Of a stretch of DNA of 64,000 nucleotides, positions 34,526 to 48,000 are shown in pieces. The stretch's first letter is position 1. Each line of letters starts with the position of its first letter. Source of the stretch: Aradus depressus (lineage: Eukaryota > Arthropoda > Insecta > Hemiptera > Aradidae); assembly GCA_963662175.1 (NCBI GenBank), contig OY759219.1, forward strand, positions 45,562,675-45,626,674, written 5' to 3'. Below the pieces are notes generated by a model. That model saw only the letters and a list, made by a program, of their open reading frames with translations. It made no database searches and was not told the DNA's origin. Position numbers and translations under genes: made by a program.

Positions 34526-34801
34526 AGGTATATGAAATTCATGAGTTGGCATCAGCGGTCTTTTTTTGTTTCATTGTACAGCATATTTCTGAAAATGACT
34601 TTCTTATAACCTGCCATGCCAGTATGAAATTATTTTGAGAAGGGGGAGGGGGAGGGGGAGAGAGAGTGATTTGTAAGAGTGTTGGTGAAAGTCCTGTAAT
34701 GGCCACATCACATATATTTTATTTTTTTCTTCTTTCTGACACACCAATCAAAAATGACTGTGAGTGTTCGTTTACTAGCATCTTCCCTTCTTTTTTTCCA
34801 G
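34526..34801. other. Unique intron end before exon C, with a G-rich tract
   Basis: The segment holds a strong acceptor-like tract TTTTTTTGTTTCATTGTACAG ending at 34581 (interpreted as cryptic), a purine tract with three G5 runs at 34642-34658 followed by GAGAGAGAG, and the acceptor CTTCTTTTTTTCCAG ending at 34801. Confidence 0.55.
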
Positions 34802-34878
34802 ATAACCCGGATATCAATTCGCCCAGCCTGAATCCCACTGACAGAAGTGTGTCATTCTACTCAACCGTGGTTCGGAGA
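34802..34878 (+). CDS. Host gene, internal exon C (77 nt), product unidentified
   Basis: The acceptor is CCCTTCTTTTTTTCCAG and the donor GAGA|GTAAGTCAA. Joined to the single base left by exon B, the frame is open: N then NPDINSPSLNPTDRSVSFYS and TVVRR, leaving in phase 0. The segment is polar, with SP and TD sites, as in a linker or surface loop. Together exons A, B and C make 216 nt with no stop. The family is not recognised. The following intron has no acceptor-exon pair that I can support before the window ends, so the next exon lies beyond the 90-bp satellite. Confidence 0.7.
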
Positions 34879-35093
34879 GTAAGTCAAATCACAACCCTTT
34901 TTACAGCGATACCATTGGTTGCAAAGCATTAGAGCTCAGCATTACAGACATTTAAAAAAAAAATATGAAAACTGAATTGTTGGTGATTTTTTGATTTTAT
35001 AAAATTAATTAATTATAAAAGTTTCGTTTGTTGAAGCTGAAATGTTTAAAAAATGAAGAAAACCGTATGTTTTTTTAATAAAGTGTAATTCGC
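34879..35093. other. Unique AT-rich intron start
   Basis: About 215 bp after the exon C donor. AT-rich, with no repeat or gene visible. Confidence 0.5.
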
Positions 35094-35521
35094 AAAATAT
35101 CTATAAAATATGGGAGTACTTTCGTTATTGCTACCATGTTGAGCCGCGACTCAACAAATACAGATAAGAGGTAACAAATACAAATATGGGAGTACTTTCG
35201 TTATTGCTACCATGTTGAGCCACGACTCAACAAATATAGATAAGAGGTAACAAATACAAATATGGGAATACTTTCGTTATTGCTACCATGTTGAGCCGCG
35301 ACTCAACAAATACAGATAAGAGGTAACAAATACAAATATGGGAGTACTTTCGTTATTGCTACCATGTTGAGCCACGACTCAACAAATACAGATAAGAGGT
35401 AACAAATACAAATATGGGAATACTTTCGTTATTGCTACCATGTTGAGCCACGACTCAACAAATACAGATAAGAGGCAACAAATACAAATACTACATTACT
35501 CCCATATTTTATATATATTTT
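35094..35521. mobile_element. MITE-like element: ~25-bp terminal inverted repeats around five 76-bp repeats
   Basis: AAAATATCTATAAAATATGG plus GAGTA at 35094-35118 recurs as its reverse complement at 35497-35521 with one mismatch in 25. Between them are five tandem 76-bp units starting at 35109, 35185, 35261, 35337 and 35413, each containing the dyad GTTGAGCCGCGACTCAAC (CGCG or CACG centre). The first unit overlaps the left inverted repeat. There is no coding capacity. The structure fits a non-autonomous DNA transposon or foldback element with an internally amplified minisatellite. No clear target duplication is seen beyond short A/T runs. Confidence 0.6.
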
Positions 35522-36060
35522 CTTAAATGAAACAAACTTTTTTTCTTTATTTTTTTACGAAGTGTTTCACAAAATCTCGGCAAAAAATGTTAAGTATCAT
35601 TGAAATGTTGAAGTCGAGTATCCTTGAAACGTTGTGCAGCTATGAGGGTAGGATGGGCTCATTCTGCAGCTTTTAATTAGGACTTTAAAAGGATGAATCA
35701 TACAATAACATTTTTGGATAGTTATTATTCAAAAGTTGGGTTTCCCAATTTCAATGTTGATTATTGAATAAATCAAAACAATCTAAATTTGTATTTTTCA
35801 TTCATTTAAGCATCGACCCTTAGACCTTTGTTTGATACTCACTCACAAAACTTCATAAAATTGTGTTCTGGTTTATTTGATGGTATGCCCCTAAAATCAA
35901 CAAAACAACTTTGCCAAAGCTCACTGACAATCCTATGGGAAAGTTACCTTATGTTTGCATTTTCCCATATTTGATTTTTTACGACTCTTATTCTACGAAT
36001 CAAAATATAATCATTTTTGGAGTAAGTAGGAAAGTTGCTCCTCATACCCCGCTCATCCGC
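35522..36060. other. Unique AT-rich intronic stretch
   Basis: No gene is supported. A short diverged duplication AGTATCATTGAAATGTTG / AGTATCCTTGAAACGTTG lies at about 35594-35640. The last ~50 bp lead into the large satellite. Confidence 0.5.
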
Positions 36061-39000
36061 CGAAGAGAAGCGAGCAATCAGAGGAAGGACGGAACTAATA
36101 TCCCAACAAGTGCCACAATTTAAAGAATATCGACAAGAGTATGAGGATTCAGAAGAGAAGCGAGCAATCAGAGGGGGGACGGCACTAATATCCCAATAAC
36201 TGCCTCAATTTAAAGAATATCGACACGAGTATGAGGATTCAGAAGAGAAACGAGCAATCAGAGGGGGGACGGAACTAATATCCCAATAACTGCCTCAATT
36301 TAAAGAATATCGACACGAGTATGAGGATTCAGAAGAGAAGCGAGCAATCAGAGGGGGGACGGCACTAATATCCCAATAATTGCCTCAATTTAAAGAATAT
36401 CGACAAGAGTATGAGGATTCAGAAGAGAAGCGAGCAATCAGAGGGGGGACGGCACTAATATCCCAATAACTGCCTCAATTTAAAGAATATCGACACGAGT
36501 ATGAGGATTCAGAAGAGAAACGAGCAATCAGAGGGGGGACGGAACTAATATCCCAATAACTGCCTCAATTTAAAGAATATCGAGACGAAGATGAGGATTC
36601 AGAAGAGAAACAAGCAATCAGAGGGGGGACGGAACTAATATCCCAATAACTGCCTCAATTTAAAGAATATCGACACGAGTATGAGGATTCAGAAGAGAAA
36701 CGAGCAATCAGAGGGGGGACGGAACTAATATCCCAATAACTGCCTCAATTTAAAGAATATCGACGAGAGTATGAGGATTCAGAAGAGAAGCGAGCAATCA
36801 GAGGGGGACGGAACTAATATCCCAATAACTGCCTCAATTTAAAGAATATCGACACGAGTTTGAGGATTCAGAAGAGAAGCGAGCAATCAGAGGGGGTCGG
36901 CACTAATATCCCAATAACTGCCTCAATTTAAAGAATATCGACACGAGTATGAGGATTCAGAAGAAAAGCGAGCAATCAGAGGAGGACGGAACTTATATCC
37001 CAATAACTGCCTCAATTTAAAGAATATCGACACGAGTATGAGGATTCTGAAGAGAAGCGAGCAATCAGAGGGGAGACGGAACTAATATCCCAATAACTGC
37101 CTCAATTTAAAGAATATCGACACGAGTATGAGGATTCTGAAGAGAAGCGAGCAATCAGAGGGGGGACGGAACTAATATCCCAATAACTGCCTCAATTTAA
37201 AGAATATCGACAAGAGTATGAGGATTCAGAAGAGAATCGAGCAATCAGAGGGGGACGGAACTAATATCCCAATAACTGCCTCAATTTAAAGAATATCGAC
37301 AAGAGTATGAGGATTCAGAAGAGAATCGAGCAATCAGAGGGGGACGGAACTAATATCCCAATAACTGCCTCAATTTAAAGAATATCGACACGAGTATGAG
37401 GATTCAGAAGAGAAGCGAGCAATCAGAGGGGGACGGAACTAATATCCCAATAACTGCCTCAATTTAAAGAATATCGACAAGAGTATGAGGATTCAGAAGA
37501 GAAGTGAGCAATCAGAAGGGGGACGGAACTAATATCCCAATAACTGCCTCAATTTAAAGAATATCGACACGAGTATGAGGATTCAAAAGAGAAACGAGCA
37601 ATCAGAGGGGGACGGAACTAATATCCCAATAACTGCCTCAATTTAAAGAATATCGACACGAGTATGAGGATTCTGAAGAGAAGCGAGCAATCAGAGGAGG
37701 GACGGAACTAATATCCCAATAACTGCCTCAATTTAAAGAATACCGACACGAGTATGAGGATTCAGAAGAGAAGCAAGCAATCAGAGGGGGACGGAACTAA
37801 TATCCCAATAACCGCCTCAATTTAAAGAATATCGACACGAGTATGAGGATTCTGAAGAGAAGCGAGCAATCAGAGGGGGGACGGAACTAATATCCCAATA
37901 ACTGCCTCAATTTAAAGAATATCGACACGAGTATGAGGATTCTGAAGAGAAGCGAGCAATCAGAGGAGGGCCGGAACTAATATCCCAATAACTGCCTCAA
38001 TTTAAAGAATATCGACAAGAGTATGAGGATTCAGAAGAGAATCGAGCAATCAGAGGGGGACGGAACTAATATCCCAATAACTGCCTCAATTTAAAGAATA
38101 TCGACACGAGTATGAGGATTCAGAAGAGAAGCGAGCAATCAGAGGGGGGACGGAACTAATATCCCAATAATTGCCTCAATTTAAAGAATATCGACACGAG
38201 TATGAGGATTCAGAAGAGAAGCGAGCAATCAGAGGGGGTCGGCACTAATATCCCAATAACTGCCTCAATTTAAAGAATATCGACACGAGTATGAGGATTC
38301 AGAAGAAACGCGAGCAATCAGAGGGGGACGGAACTTATATCCCAATAACTGCCTCCATTTAAAGAATATCGACACGAGTATGAGGATTCTGAAGAGAAGC
38401 GAGCAATCAGAGGGGAGACGGAACTAATATCCCAATAACTGCCTCAATTTAAAGAATATCGACACGAGTATGAGGATTCTGAAGAGAAAAGAGCAATCAG
38501 AGGGGGGACGGAACTAATATCTCAATAACTGCCTCAATTTAAAGAATATCGACACGAGTATGAGGATTCAAAAGAGAAACGAGCAATCAGAGGGGGACGG
38601 AACTAATATCCCAATAACTGCGTCAATTTAAAGAATATCGACAAGAGTATGAGGATTCTGAAGAGAAGCGAGCAATCAGAAGAGGGACGGAACTAATATC
38701 CCAATAACTGCCTCAATTTAAAGAATATCGACACGAGTATGAGGATTCTGAAGAGAAGCGAGCAATCAGAAGAGGGACGGAACTAATATCCCAATAACTG
38801 CCTCAATTTAAAGAATATCGACACGAGTATGAGGATTCAGAAGAGAAGCGAGCAATCAGAGGGGGTCGGCACTAATATCCCAATAACTGCCTCAATTTAA
38901 AGAATATCGACACGAGTATGAGGATTCAGAAGAGAAGCGAGCAATCAGAGGGGGTCGGCACTATTATCCCAATAACTGCCTCAATTTAAAGAATATCGAC

Positions 39001-42000
39001 ACGAGTATGAGGATTCAGAAGAAACGCGAGCAATCAGAGGGGGACGGAACTTATATCCCAATAACTGCCTCCATTTAAAGAATATCGACACGAGTATGAG
39101 GATTCTGAAGAGAAGCGAGCAATCAGAGGGGAGACGGAACTAATATCCCAATAACTGCCTCAATTTAAAGAATATCGACACGAGTATGAGGATTCTGAAG
39201 AGAAAAGAGCAATCAGAGGGGGGACGGAACTAATATCTCAATAACTGCCTCAATTTAAAGAATATCGACACGAGTATGAGGATTCAAAAGAGAAACGAGC
39301 AATCAGAGGGGGACGGAACTAATATCCCAATAACTGCGTCAATTTAAAGAATATCGACAAGAGTATGAGGATTCTGAAGAGAAGCGAGCAATCAGAAGAG
39401 GGACGGAACTAATATCCCAATAACTGCCTCAATTTAAAGAATATCGACACGAGTATGAGGATTCTGAAGAGAAGCGAGCAATCAGAAGAGGGACGGAACT
39501 AATATCCCAATAACTGCCTCAATTTAAAGAATATCGACACGAGTATGAGGATTCAGGAGAGAAGCGAGCAATCAGAGGGGGACGGAACTTATATCTCAAT
39601 AACTGCCTCAATTTAAAGAATATCGACACGAGTATGAGGATTCAGAAGAGAAGTGAGCAATCAGAGGGGGGACGGAACTAATATCCCAATAACTGCCTCA
39701 ATTTAAAGAATATCGACACGAGTATGAGGATTCAAAAGAGAAACGAGCAATCAGAGGGGGGACGGAGCTAATATCCCAATAACTGCCTCAATTTAAAGAA
39801 TATCGACACGAAGATGAGGATTAAGAAGAGAAACAAGCAATCACAGGGGACACGGAACTAATATCCAAATAACTCCCTCAATTTAAAGAATATCGACAAG
39901 AGTATGAGGATTCAGAAGAGAATCGAGCAATCAGAGGGGGACGGAACTAATATCCCAATAACTGCCTCAATTTAAAGAATATCGACAAGAGTATGAGGAT
40001 TCTGAAGAGAAGCGAGCAATCAGAGGGGAGACGGAACTAATATCCCAATAACTGCCTCAATTTAAAGAATATCGACACGAGTATGAGGATTCTGAGAGAA
40101 GCGAGCAATCAGAGGGGGGACGGAACTAATATCCCAATAACCGCCTCAATTTAAAGAATATCGACACGAGTATGAGGATTCTGAAGAGAAGCGAGCAATC
40201 AGAGGGGGGACGGAACTAATATCCCAATAACTGCCTCAATTTAAAGAATATCGACACGAGTATGAGGATTCTGAAGAGAAGCGAGCAATCAGAGGAGGGC
40301 CGGAACTAATATCCCAATAACTGCCTCAATTTAAAGAATATCGACAAGAGTATGAGGATTCAGAAGAGAATCGAGCAATCAGAGGGGGACGGAACTAATA
40401 TCCCAATAACTGCCTCAATTTAAAGAATATCGACACGAGTATGAGGATTCAGAAGAGAAGCGAGCAATCAGAGGGGGGACGGAACTAATATCCCAATAAT
40501 TGCCTCAATTTAAAGAATATCGACACGAGTATGAGGATTCAGAAGAGAAGCGAGCAATCAGAGGGGGTCGGCACTAATATCCCAATAACTGCCTCAATTT
40601 AAAGAATATCGACACGAGTATGAGGATTCAGAAGAAACGCGAGCAATCAGAGGGGGACGGAACTAATATCCCAATAACTGCCTCAATTTAAAGAATATCG
40701 ACAAGAGTATGAGGATTCTGAAGAGAAGCGAGCAATCAGAGGGGAGACGGAACTAATATCCCAATAACTGCCTCAATTTAAAGAATATCGACACGAGTAT
40801 GAGGATTCTGAAGAGAAGCGAGCAATCAGAGGGGGGACGGAACTAATATCCCAATAACTGCCCCAATTTAAAGAATATCGACAAGAGTATGAGGATTCAG
40901 AAGAGAATCGAGCAATCAGAGGGGGACGGAACTAATATCCCAATAACTGCCTCAATTTAAAGAATATCGACAAGAGTATGAGGATTCAGAAGAGAATCGA
41001 GCAATCAGAGGGGGACGGAACTAATATCCCAATAACTGCCTCAATTCAAAGAATATCGACACGAGTATGAGGATTCAAAAGAGAAACGAGCAATCAGAGG
41101 GGGACGGAACTAATATCCCAATAACTGCCTCAATTTAAAGAATATCGACACGAGTATGAGGATTCTGAAGAGAAGCGAGCAATCAGAGGAGGGACGGAAC
41201 TAATATCCCAATAACTGCCTCAATTTAAAGAATATCGACACGAGTATGAGGATTCAGAAGAGAATCGAGCAATCAGAGGGGGACGGAACTAATATCCCAA
41301 TAACTGCCTCAATTTAAAGAATATCGACACGAGTATGAGGATTCAGAAGAGAAGCGAGCAATCAGAAGAGGGACGGAACTAATATCCCAATAACTGCCTC
41401 AATTTAAAGAATATCGACACGAGTATGAGGATTCTGAAGAGAAGCGAGCAATCAGAGGGGGGACGGAACTAATATCCCAATAACTGCCCCAATTTAAAGA
41501 ATATCGACAAGAGTATGAGGATTCAGAAGAGAATCGAGCAATCAGAGGGGGACGGAACTAATATCCCAATAACTGCCTCAATTTAAAGAATATCGACAAG
41601 AGTATGAGGATTCAGAAGAGAATCGAGCAATCAGAGGGGGACGGAACTAATATCCCAATAACTGCCTCAATTCAAAGAATATCGACACGAGTATGAGGAT
41701 TCAAAAGAGAAACGAGCAATCAGAGGGGGACGGAACTAATATCCCAATAACTGCCTCAATTTAAAGAATATCGACACGAGTATGAGGATTCTGAAGAGAA
41801 GCGAGCAATCAGAGGAGGGACGGAACTAATATCCCAATAACTGCCTCAATTTAAAGAATATCGACACGAGTATGAGGATTCAGAAGAGAATCGAGCAATC
41901 AGAGGGGGACGGAACTAATATCCCAATAACTGCCTCAATTTAAAGAATATCGACACGAGTATGAGGATTCAGAAGAGAAGCGAGCAATCAGAAGAGGGAC

Positions 42001-45000
42001 GGAACTAATATCCCAATAACTGCCTCAATTTAAAGAATATCGACACGAGTATGAGGATTCTGAAGAGAAGCGAGCAATCAGAAGAGGGACGGAACTAATA
42101 TCCCAATAACTGCCTCAATTTAAAGAATATCGACACGAGTATGAGGATTCAGGAGAAAAGCGAGCAATCAGAGGGGGACGGAACTTATATCTCAATAACT
42201 GCCTCAATTTAAAGAATATCGACACGAGTATGAGGATTCAGAAGAGAAGTGAGCAATCAGAGGGGGGACGGAACTAATATCCCAATAACTGCCTCAATTT
42301 AAAGAATATCGACACGAGTATGAGGATTCAAAAGAGAAACGAGCAATCAGAGGGGGGACGGAGCTAATATCCCAATAACTGCCTCAATTTAAAGAATATC
42401 GACACGAAGATGAGGATTAAGAAGAGAAACAAGCAATCACGGGGGACACGGAACTAATATCCAAATAACTCCCTCAATTTAAAGAATATCGACAAGAGTA
42501 TGAGGATTCAGAAGAGAAGCGAGCAATCAGAAGAGGGACGGAACTAATATCCCAATAACTGCCTCAATTTAAAGAATATCGACACGAGTATGAGGATTCT
42601 GAAGAGAAGCGAGCAATCAGAGGGGGACGGAACTAATATCCCAATAACTGCCTCAATTTAAAGAATATCGACAAGAGTATGAGGATTCAGAAGAGAAGCG
42701 AGCAATCAGAGGGGGTCGACACTAATATCCCAATAACTGCCTCAATTTAACGAATATCGACACGAGTATGAGGATTCTGAAGAGAAGCGAGCAATCAGAG
42801 GGGAGACGGAACTAATATCCCAATAACTGCCTCAATTCAAAGAATATCGACACGAGTATGAGGATTCTGAAGAGAAGCGAGCAATCAGAGGGGGACGGAA
42901 CTAATATCCCAATAACTGCCTCAATTTAAAGAATATCGACAAGAGTATGAGGATTCAGAAGAGAATCGAGCAATCAGAGGGGGACGGAACTAATATCCCA
43001 ATAACTGCCTCAATTTAAAGAATATCGACACGAGTATGAGGATTCTGAAGAGAAGCGAGCAATCAGAGGGGGGACGGAACTAATATCCCAATAACTGCCT
43101 CAATTTAAAGAATATCGACACGAGTATGAGGATTCTGAAGAGAAGCGAGCAATCAGAGGGGGGACGGAACTAATATCCCAATAACTGCCTCAATTTAAAG
43201 AATATCGACAAGAGTATGAGGATTCTGAAGAGAAGCGAGCAATCAGAGGAGGGACGGAATTAATATCCCAATAACTGCCTCAATTTAAAGAATATCGACA
43301 CGAGTATGAGGATTCTGAAGAGAAGCGAGCAATCAGAGGGGGACGGAACTAATATCCCAATAACTGCCTCAATTTAAAGAATATCGACACGAGTATGAGG
43401 ATTCAGAAGAGAATCGAGCAATCAGAGGGGGACGGAACTAATATCCCAATAACTGCCTCAATTTAAAGAATATCGACACGAGTATGAGGATTCAGAAGAG
43501 AATCGAGCAATCAGAGGGGGACGGAACTAATATCCCAATAACTGCCTCAATTTAAAGAATATCGACAAGAGTATGAGGATTCAGAAGAGAATCGAGCAAT
43601 CAGAGGGGGACGGAACTAATATCCCAATAACTGCCTCAATTTAAAGAATATCGACAAGAGTATGAGGATTCAGAAGAGAAGTGAGCAATCAGAGGGGGGA
43701 CGGAACTAATATCCCAATAACTGCTTCAATTTAAAGAATATCGACACGAGTATGAGAATTCAGAAGAGAATCGAGCAATCAGAGGGGGACGGAACTAATA
43801 TCCCAATAACTGCCTCAATTTAAAGAATATCGACAAGAGTAGGAGGATTCAGAAGAGAATCGAGCAATCAGAGGGGGACGGAACTAATATCCCAATAACT
43901 GCCTCAATTTAAAGAATATCGACACGAGTATGAGGATTCAGAAGAGAATCGAGCAATCAGAGGGGGACGGAACTAATATCCCAATAACTGCCTCAATTTA
44001 AAGAATATCGACAAGAGTATGAGGATTCAGAAGAGAAGTGAGCAATCAGAGGGGGGACGGAACTAATATCCCAATAACTGCCTCAATTCAAAGAATATCG
44101 ACACGAGTATGAGGATTCAAAAGAGAAACGAGCAATCAGAGGGGGACGGAACTAATATCCCAATAACTGCCTCAATTTAAAGAATATCGACACGAGTATG
44201 AGGATTCTGAAGAGAAGCGAGCAATCAGAGGAGGGACGGAACTAATATCCCAATAACTGCCTCAATTTAAAGAATACCGACACGAGTATGAGGATTCAGA
44301 AGAGAAGCGAGCAATCAGAGGGGGACGGAACTAATACCCCAATAACTGCCTCAATTTAAAGAATATCGACACGAGTATGAGGATTCAGAAGAGAAGCGAG
44401 CAATCAGAGGGGGGACGGAACTAATATCCCAATAACTGCCTCAATTTAAAGAATATCGACACGAGTATGAGGATTCAGAAGAGAAGCGAGCAATCAGAGG
44501 GGGGTCGGCACTAATATCCCAATAACTGCCTCAATTTAAAGAATATCGACACGAGTATGAGGATTCAGAAGAAAAGCGAGCAATCAGCGGAGGTCGGAAC
44601 TTATATCCCAATAACTGCCTCAATTTAAAGAATATCGACACGAGTATGAGGATTCTGAAGAGAAGCGAGCAATCAGAGGGGAGACGGAACTAATATCCCA
44701 ATAACTGCCTCAATTTAAAGAATATCGACACGAGTATGAGGATTCTGAAGAGAAGCGAGCAATCAGAGGGGGGACGGAACTAATATCCCAATAACTGCCT
44801 CAATTTAAAGAATATCGACAAGAGTATGAGGATTCAGAAGAGAATCGAGCAATCAGAGGGGGACGGAACTAATATCCCAATAACTGCCTCAATTTAAAGA
44901 ATATCGACAAGAGTATGAGGATTCAGAAGAGAATCGAGCAATCAGAGGGGGACGGAACTAATATCCCAATAACTGCCTCAATTTAAAGAATATCGACACG

Positions 45001-48000
45001 AGTATGAGGATTCAGAATAGAAGCGAGCAATCAGAGGGGGACGGAACTAATATCCCAATAACTGCCTCAATTTAAAGAATATCGACAAGAGTATGAGGAT
45101 TCAGAAGAGAAGTGAGCAATCAGAAGGGGGACGGAACTAATATCCCAATAACTGCCTCAATTTAAAGAATATCGACACGAGTATGAGGATTCAAAAGAGA
45201 AACGAGCAATCAGAGGGGGACGGAACTAATATCCCAATAACTGCCTCAATTTAAAGAATATCGACACGAGTATGAGGATTCTGAAGAGAAGCGAGCAATC
45301 AGAGGAGGGACGGAACTAATATCCCAATAACTGCCTCAATTTAAAGAATATCGACACGAGTATGAGGATTCTGAAGAGAAGCGAGCAATCAGAGGGGAGA
45401 CGGAACTAATATCCCAATAACTGCCTCAATTCAAAGAATATCGACACGAGTATGAGGATTCTGAAGAGAAGCGAGCAATCAGAGGGGGACGGAACTAATA
45501 TCCCAATAACTGCCTCAATTTAAAGAATATCGACAAGAGTATGAGGATTCAGAAGAGAATCGAGCAATCAGAGGGGGACGGAACTAATATCCCAATAACT
45601 GCCTCAATTTAAAGAATATCGACACGAGTATGAGGATTCTGAAGAGAAGCGAGCAATCAGAGGGGGGACGGAACTAATATCCCAATAACTGCCTCAATTT
45701 AAAGAATATCGACACGAGTATGAGGATTCTGAAGAGAAGCGAGCAATCAGAGGGGGGACGGAACTAATATCCCAATAACTGCCTCAAATTAAAGAATATC
45801 GACAAGAGTATGAGGATTCTGAAGAGAAGCGAGCAATCAGAGGAGGGACGGAATTAATATCCCAATAACTGCCTCAATTTAAAGAATATCGACACGAGTA
45901 TGAGGATTCTGAAGAGAAGCGAGCAATCAGAGGAGGACGGAACTAATATCCCAATAACTGCCTCAATTTAAAGAATATCGACACGAGTATGAGGATTCAG
46001 AAGAGAATCGAGCAATCAGAGGGGGACGGAACTAATATCCCAATAACTGCCTCAATTTAAAGAATATCGACAAGAGTATGAGGATTCAGAAGAGAAGTGA
46101 GCAATCAGAGGGGGGACGGAACTAATATCCCAATAACTGCCTCAATTTAAAGAATATCGACACGAGTATGAGGATTCAAAAGAGAAACGAGCAATCAGAG
46201 GGGGACGGAACTAATATCCCAATAACTGCCTCAATTTAAAGAATATCGACACGAGTATGAGGATTCTGAAGAGAAGCGAGCAATCAGAGGAGGGACGGAA
46301 CTAATATCCCAATAACTGCCTCAATTTAAAGAATACCGACACGAGTATGAGGATTCAGAAGAGAAGCGAGCAATCAGAGGGGGACGGAACTAATACCCCA
46401 ATAACTGCCTCAATTTAAAGAATATCGACACGAGTATGAGGATTCAGAAAAGAAGCGAGCAATCAGAGGGGGGACGGAACTAATATCCCAATAACTGCCT
46501 CAATTTAAAGAATATCGACACGAGTATGAGGATTCAGAAGAGAAGCGAGCAATCAGAGGGGGGTCGGCACTAATATCCCAATAACTGCCTCAATTTAAAG
46601 AATATCGACACGAGTATGAGGATTCAGAAGAAAAGCGAGCAATCAGCGGAGGTCGGAACTTATATCCCAATAACTGCCTCAATTTAAAGAATATCGACAC
46701 GAGTATGAGGATTCTGAAGAGAAGCGAGCAATCAGAGGGGGACGGAACTAATATCCCAATAACTGCCTCAATTTAAAGAATATCGACACGAGTATGAGGA
46801 TTCAGAAGAGAATCGAGCAATCAGAGGGGGACGGAACTAATATCCCAATAACTGCCTCAATTTAAAGAATATCGACAAGAGTATGAGGATTCAGAAGAGA
46901 ATCGAGCAATCAGAGGGGGACGGAACTAATATCCCAATAACTGCCTCAATTTAAAGAATATCGACAAGAGTATGAGGATTCAGAAGAGAAGTGAGCAATC
47001 AGAGGGGGGACGGAACTAATATCCCAATAACTGCTTCAATTTAAAGAATATCGACACGAGTATGAGGATTCAGAAGAGAATCGAGCAATCAGAGGGGGAC
47101 GGAACTAATATCCCAATAACTGCCTCAATTTAAAGAATATCGACAAGAGTAGGAGGATTCAGAAGAGAATCGAGCAATCAGAGGGGGACGGAACTAATAT
47201 CCCAATAACTGCCTCAATTTAAAGAATATCGACACGAGTATGAGGATTCAGAAGAGAATCGAGCAATCAGAGGGGGACGGAACTAATATCCCAATAACTG
47301 CCTCAATTTAAAGAATATCGACAAGAGTATGAGGATTCAGAAGAGAAGTGAGCAATCAGAGGGGGGACGGAACTAATATCCCAATAACTGCCTCAATTTA
47401 AAGAATATCGACACGAGTATGAGGATTCAAAAGAGAAACGAGCAATCAGAGGGGGACGGAACTAATATCCCAATAACTGCCTCAATTTAAAGAATATCGA
47501 CACGAGTATGAGGATTCTGAAGAGAAGCGAGCAATCAGAGGAGGGACGGAACTAATATCCCAATAACTGCCTCAATTTAAAGAATACCGACACGAGTATG
47601 AGGATTCAGAAGAGAAGCGAGCAATCAGAGGGGGACGGAACTAATACCCCAATAACTGCCTCAATTTAAAGAATATCGACACGAGTATGAGGATTCAGAA
47701 GAGAAGCGAGCAATCAGAGGTGGGACGGAACTAATATCCCAATAACTGCCTCAATTTAAAGAATATCGACACGAGTATGAGGATTCAGAAGAGAAGTGAG
47801 CAATCAGAAGGGGGACGGAACTAATATCCCAATAACTGCCTCAATTTAAAGAATATCGACACGAGTATGAGGATTCAAAAGAGAAACGAGCAATCAGAGG
47901 GGGACGGAACTAATATCCCAATAACTGCCTCAATTTAAAGAATATCGACACGAGTATGAGGATTCTGAAGAGAAGCGAGCAATCAGAGGAGGGACGGAAC

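Noticed and set aside
34072..34542. Repetitive proteins on either strand of the 42-bp array
   Set aside because: The period is divisible by three and the frames end with the array; no coding evidence.
34582..34621. Extra 40-nt exon with strong acceptor (CATTGTACAG) and possible donor GTATGA
   Set aside because: Entered from exon B it gives an immediate TGA, whereas exon B joins exon C directly in frame. It could at most be a cryptic or poison exon.
35911..36123. 70-codon plus-strand frame
   Set aside because: It runs from unique AT-rich sequence into the first satellite unit and shows no domain or splice support.
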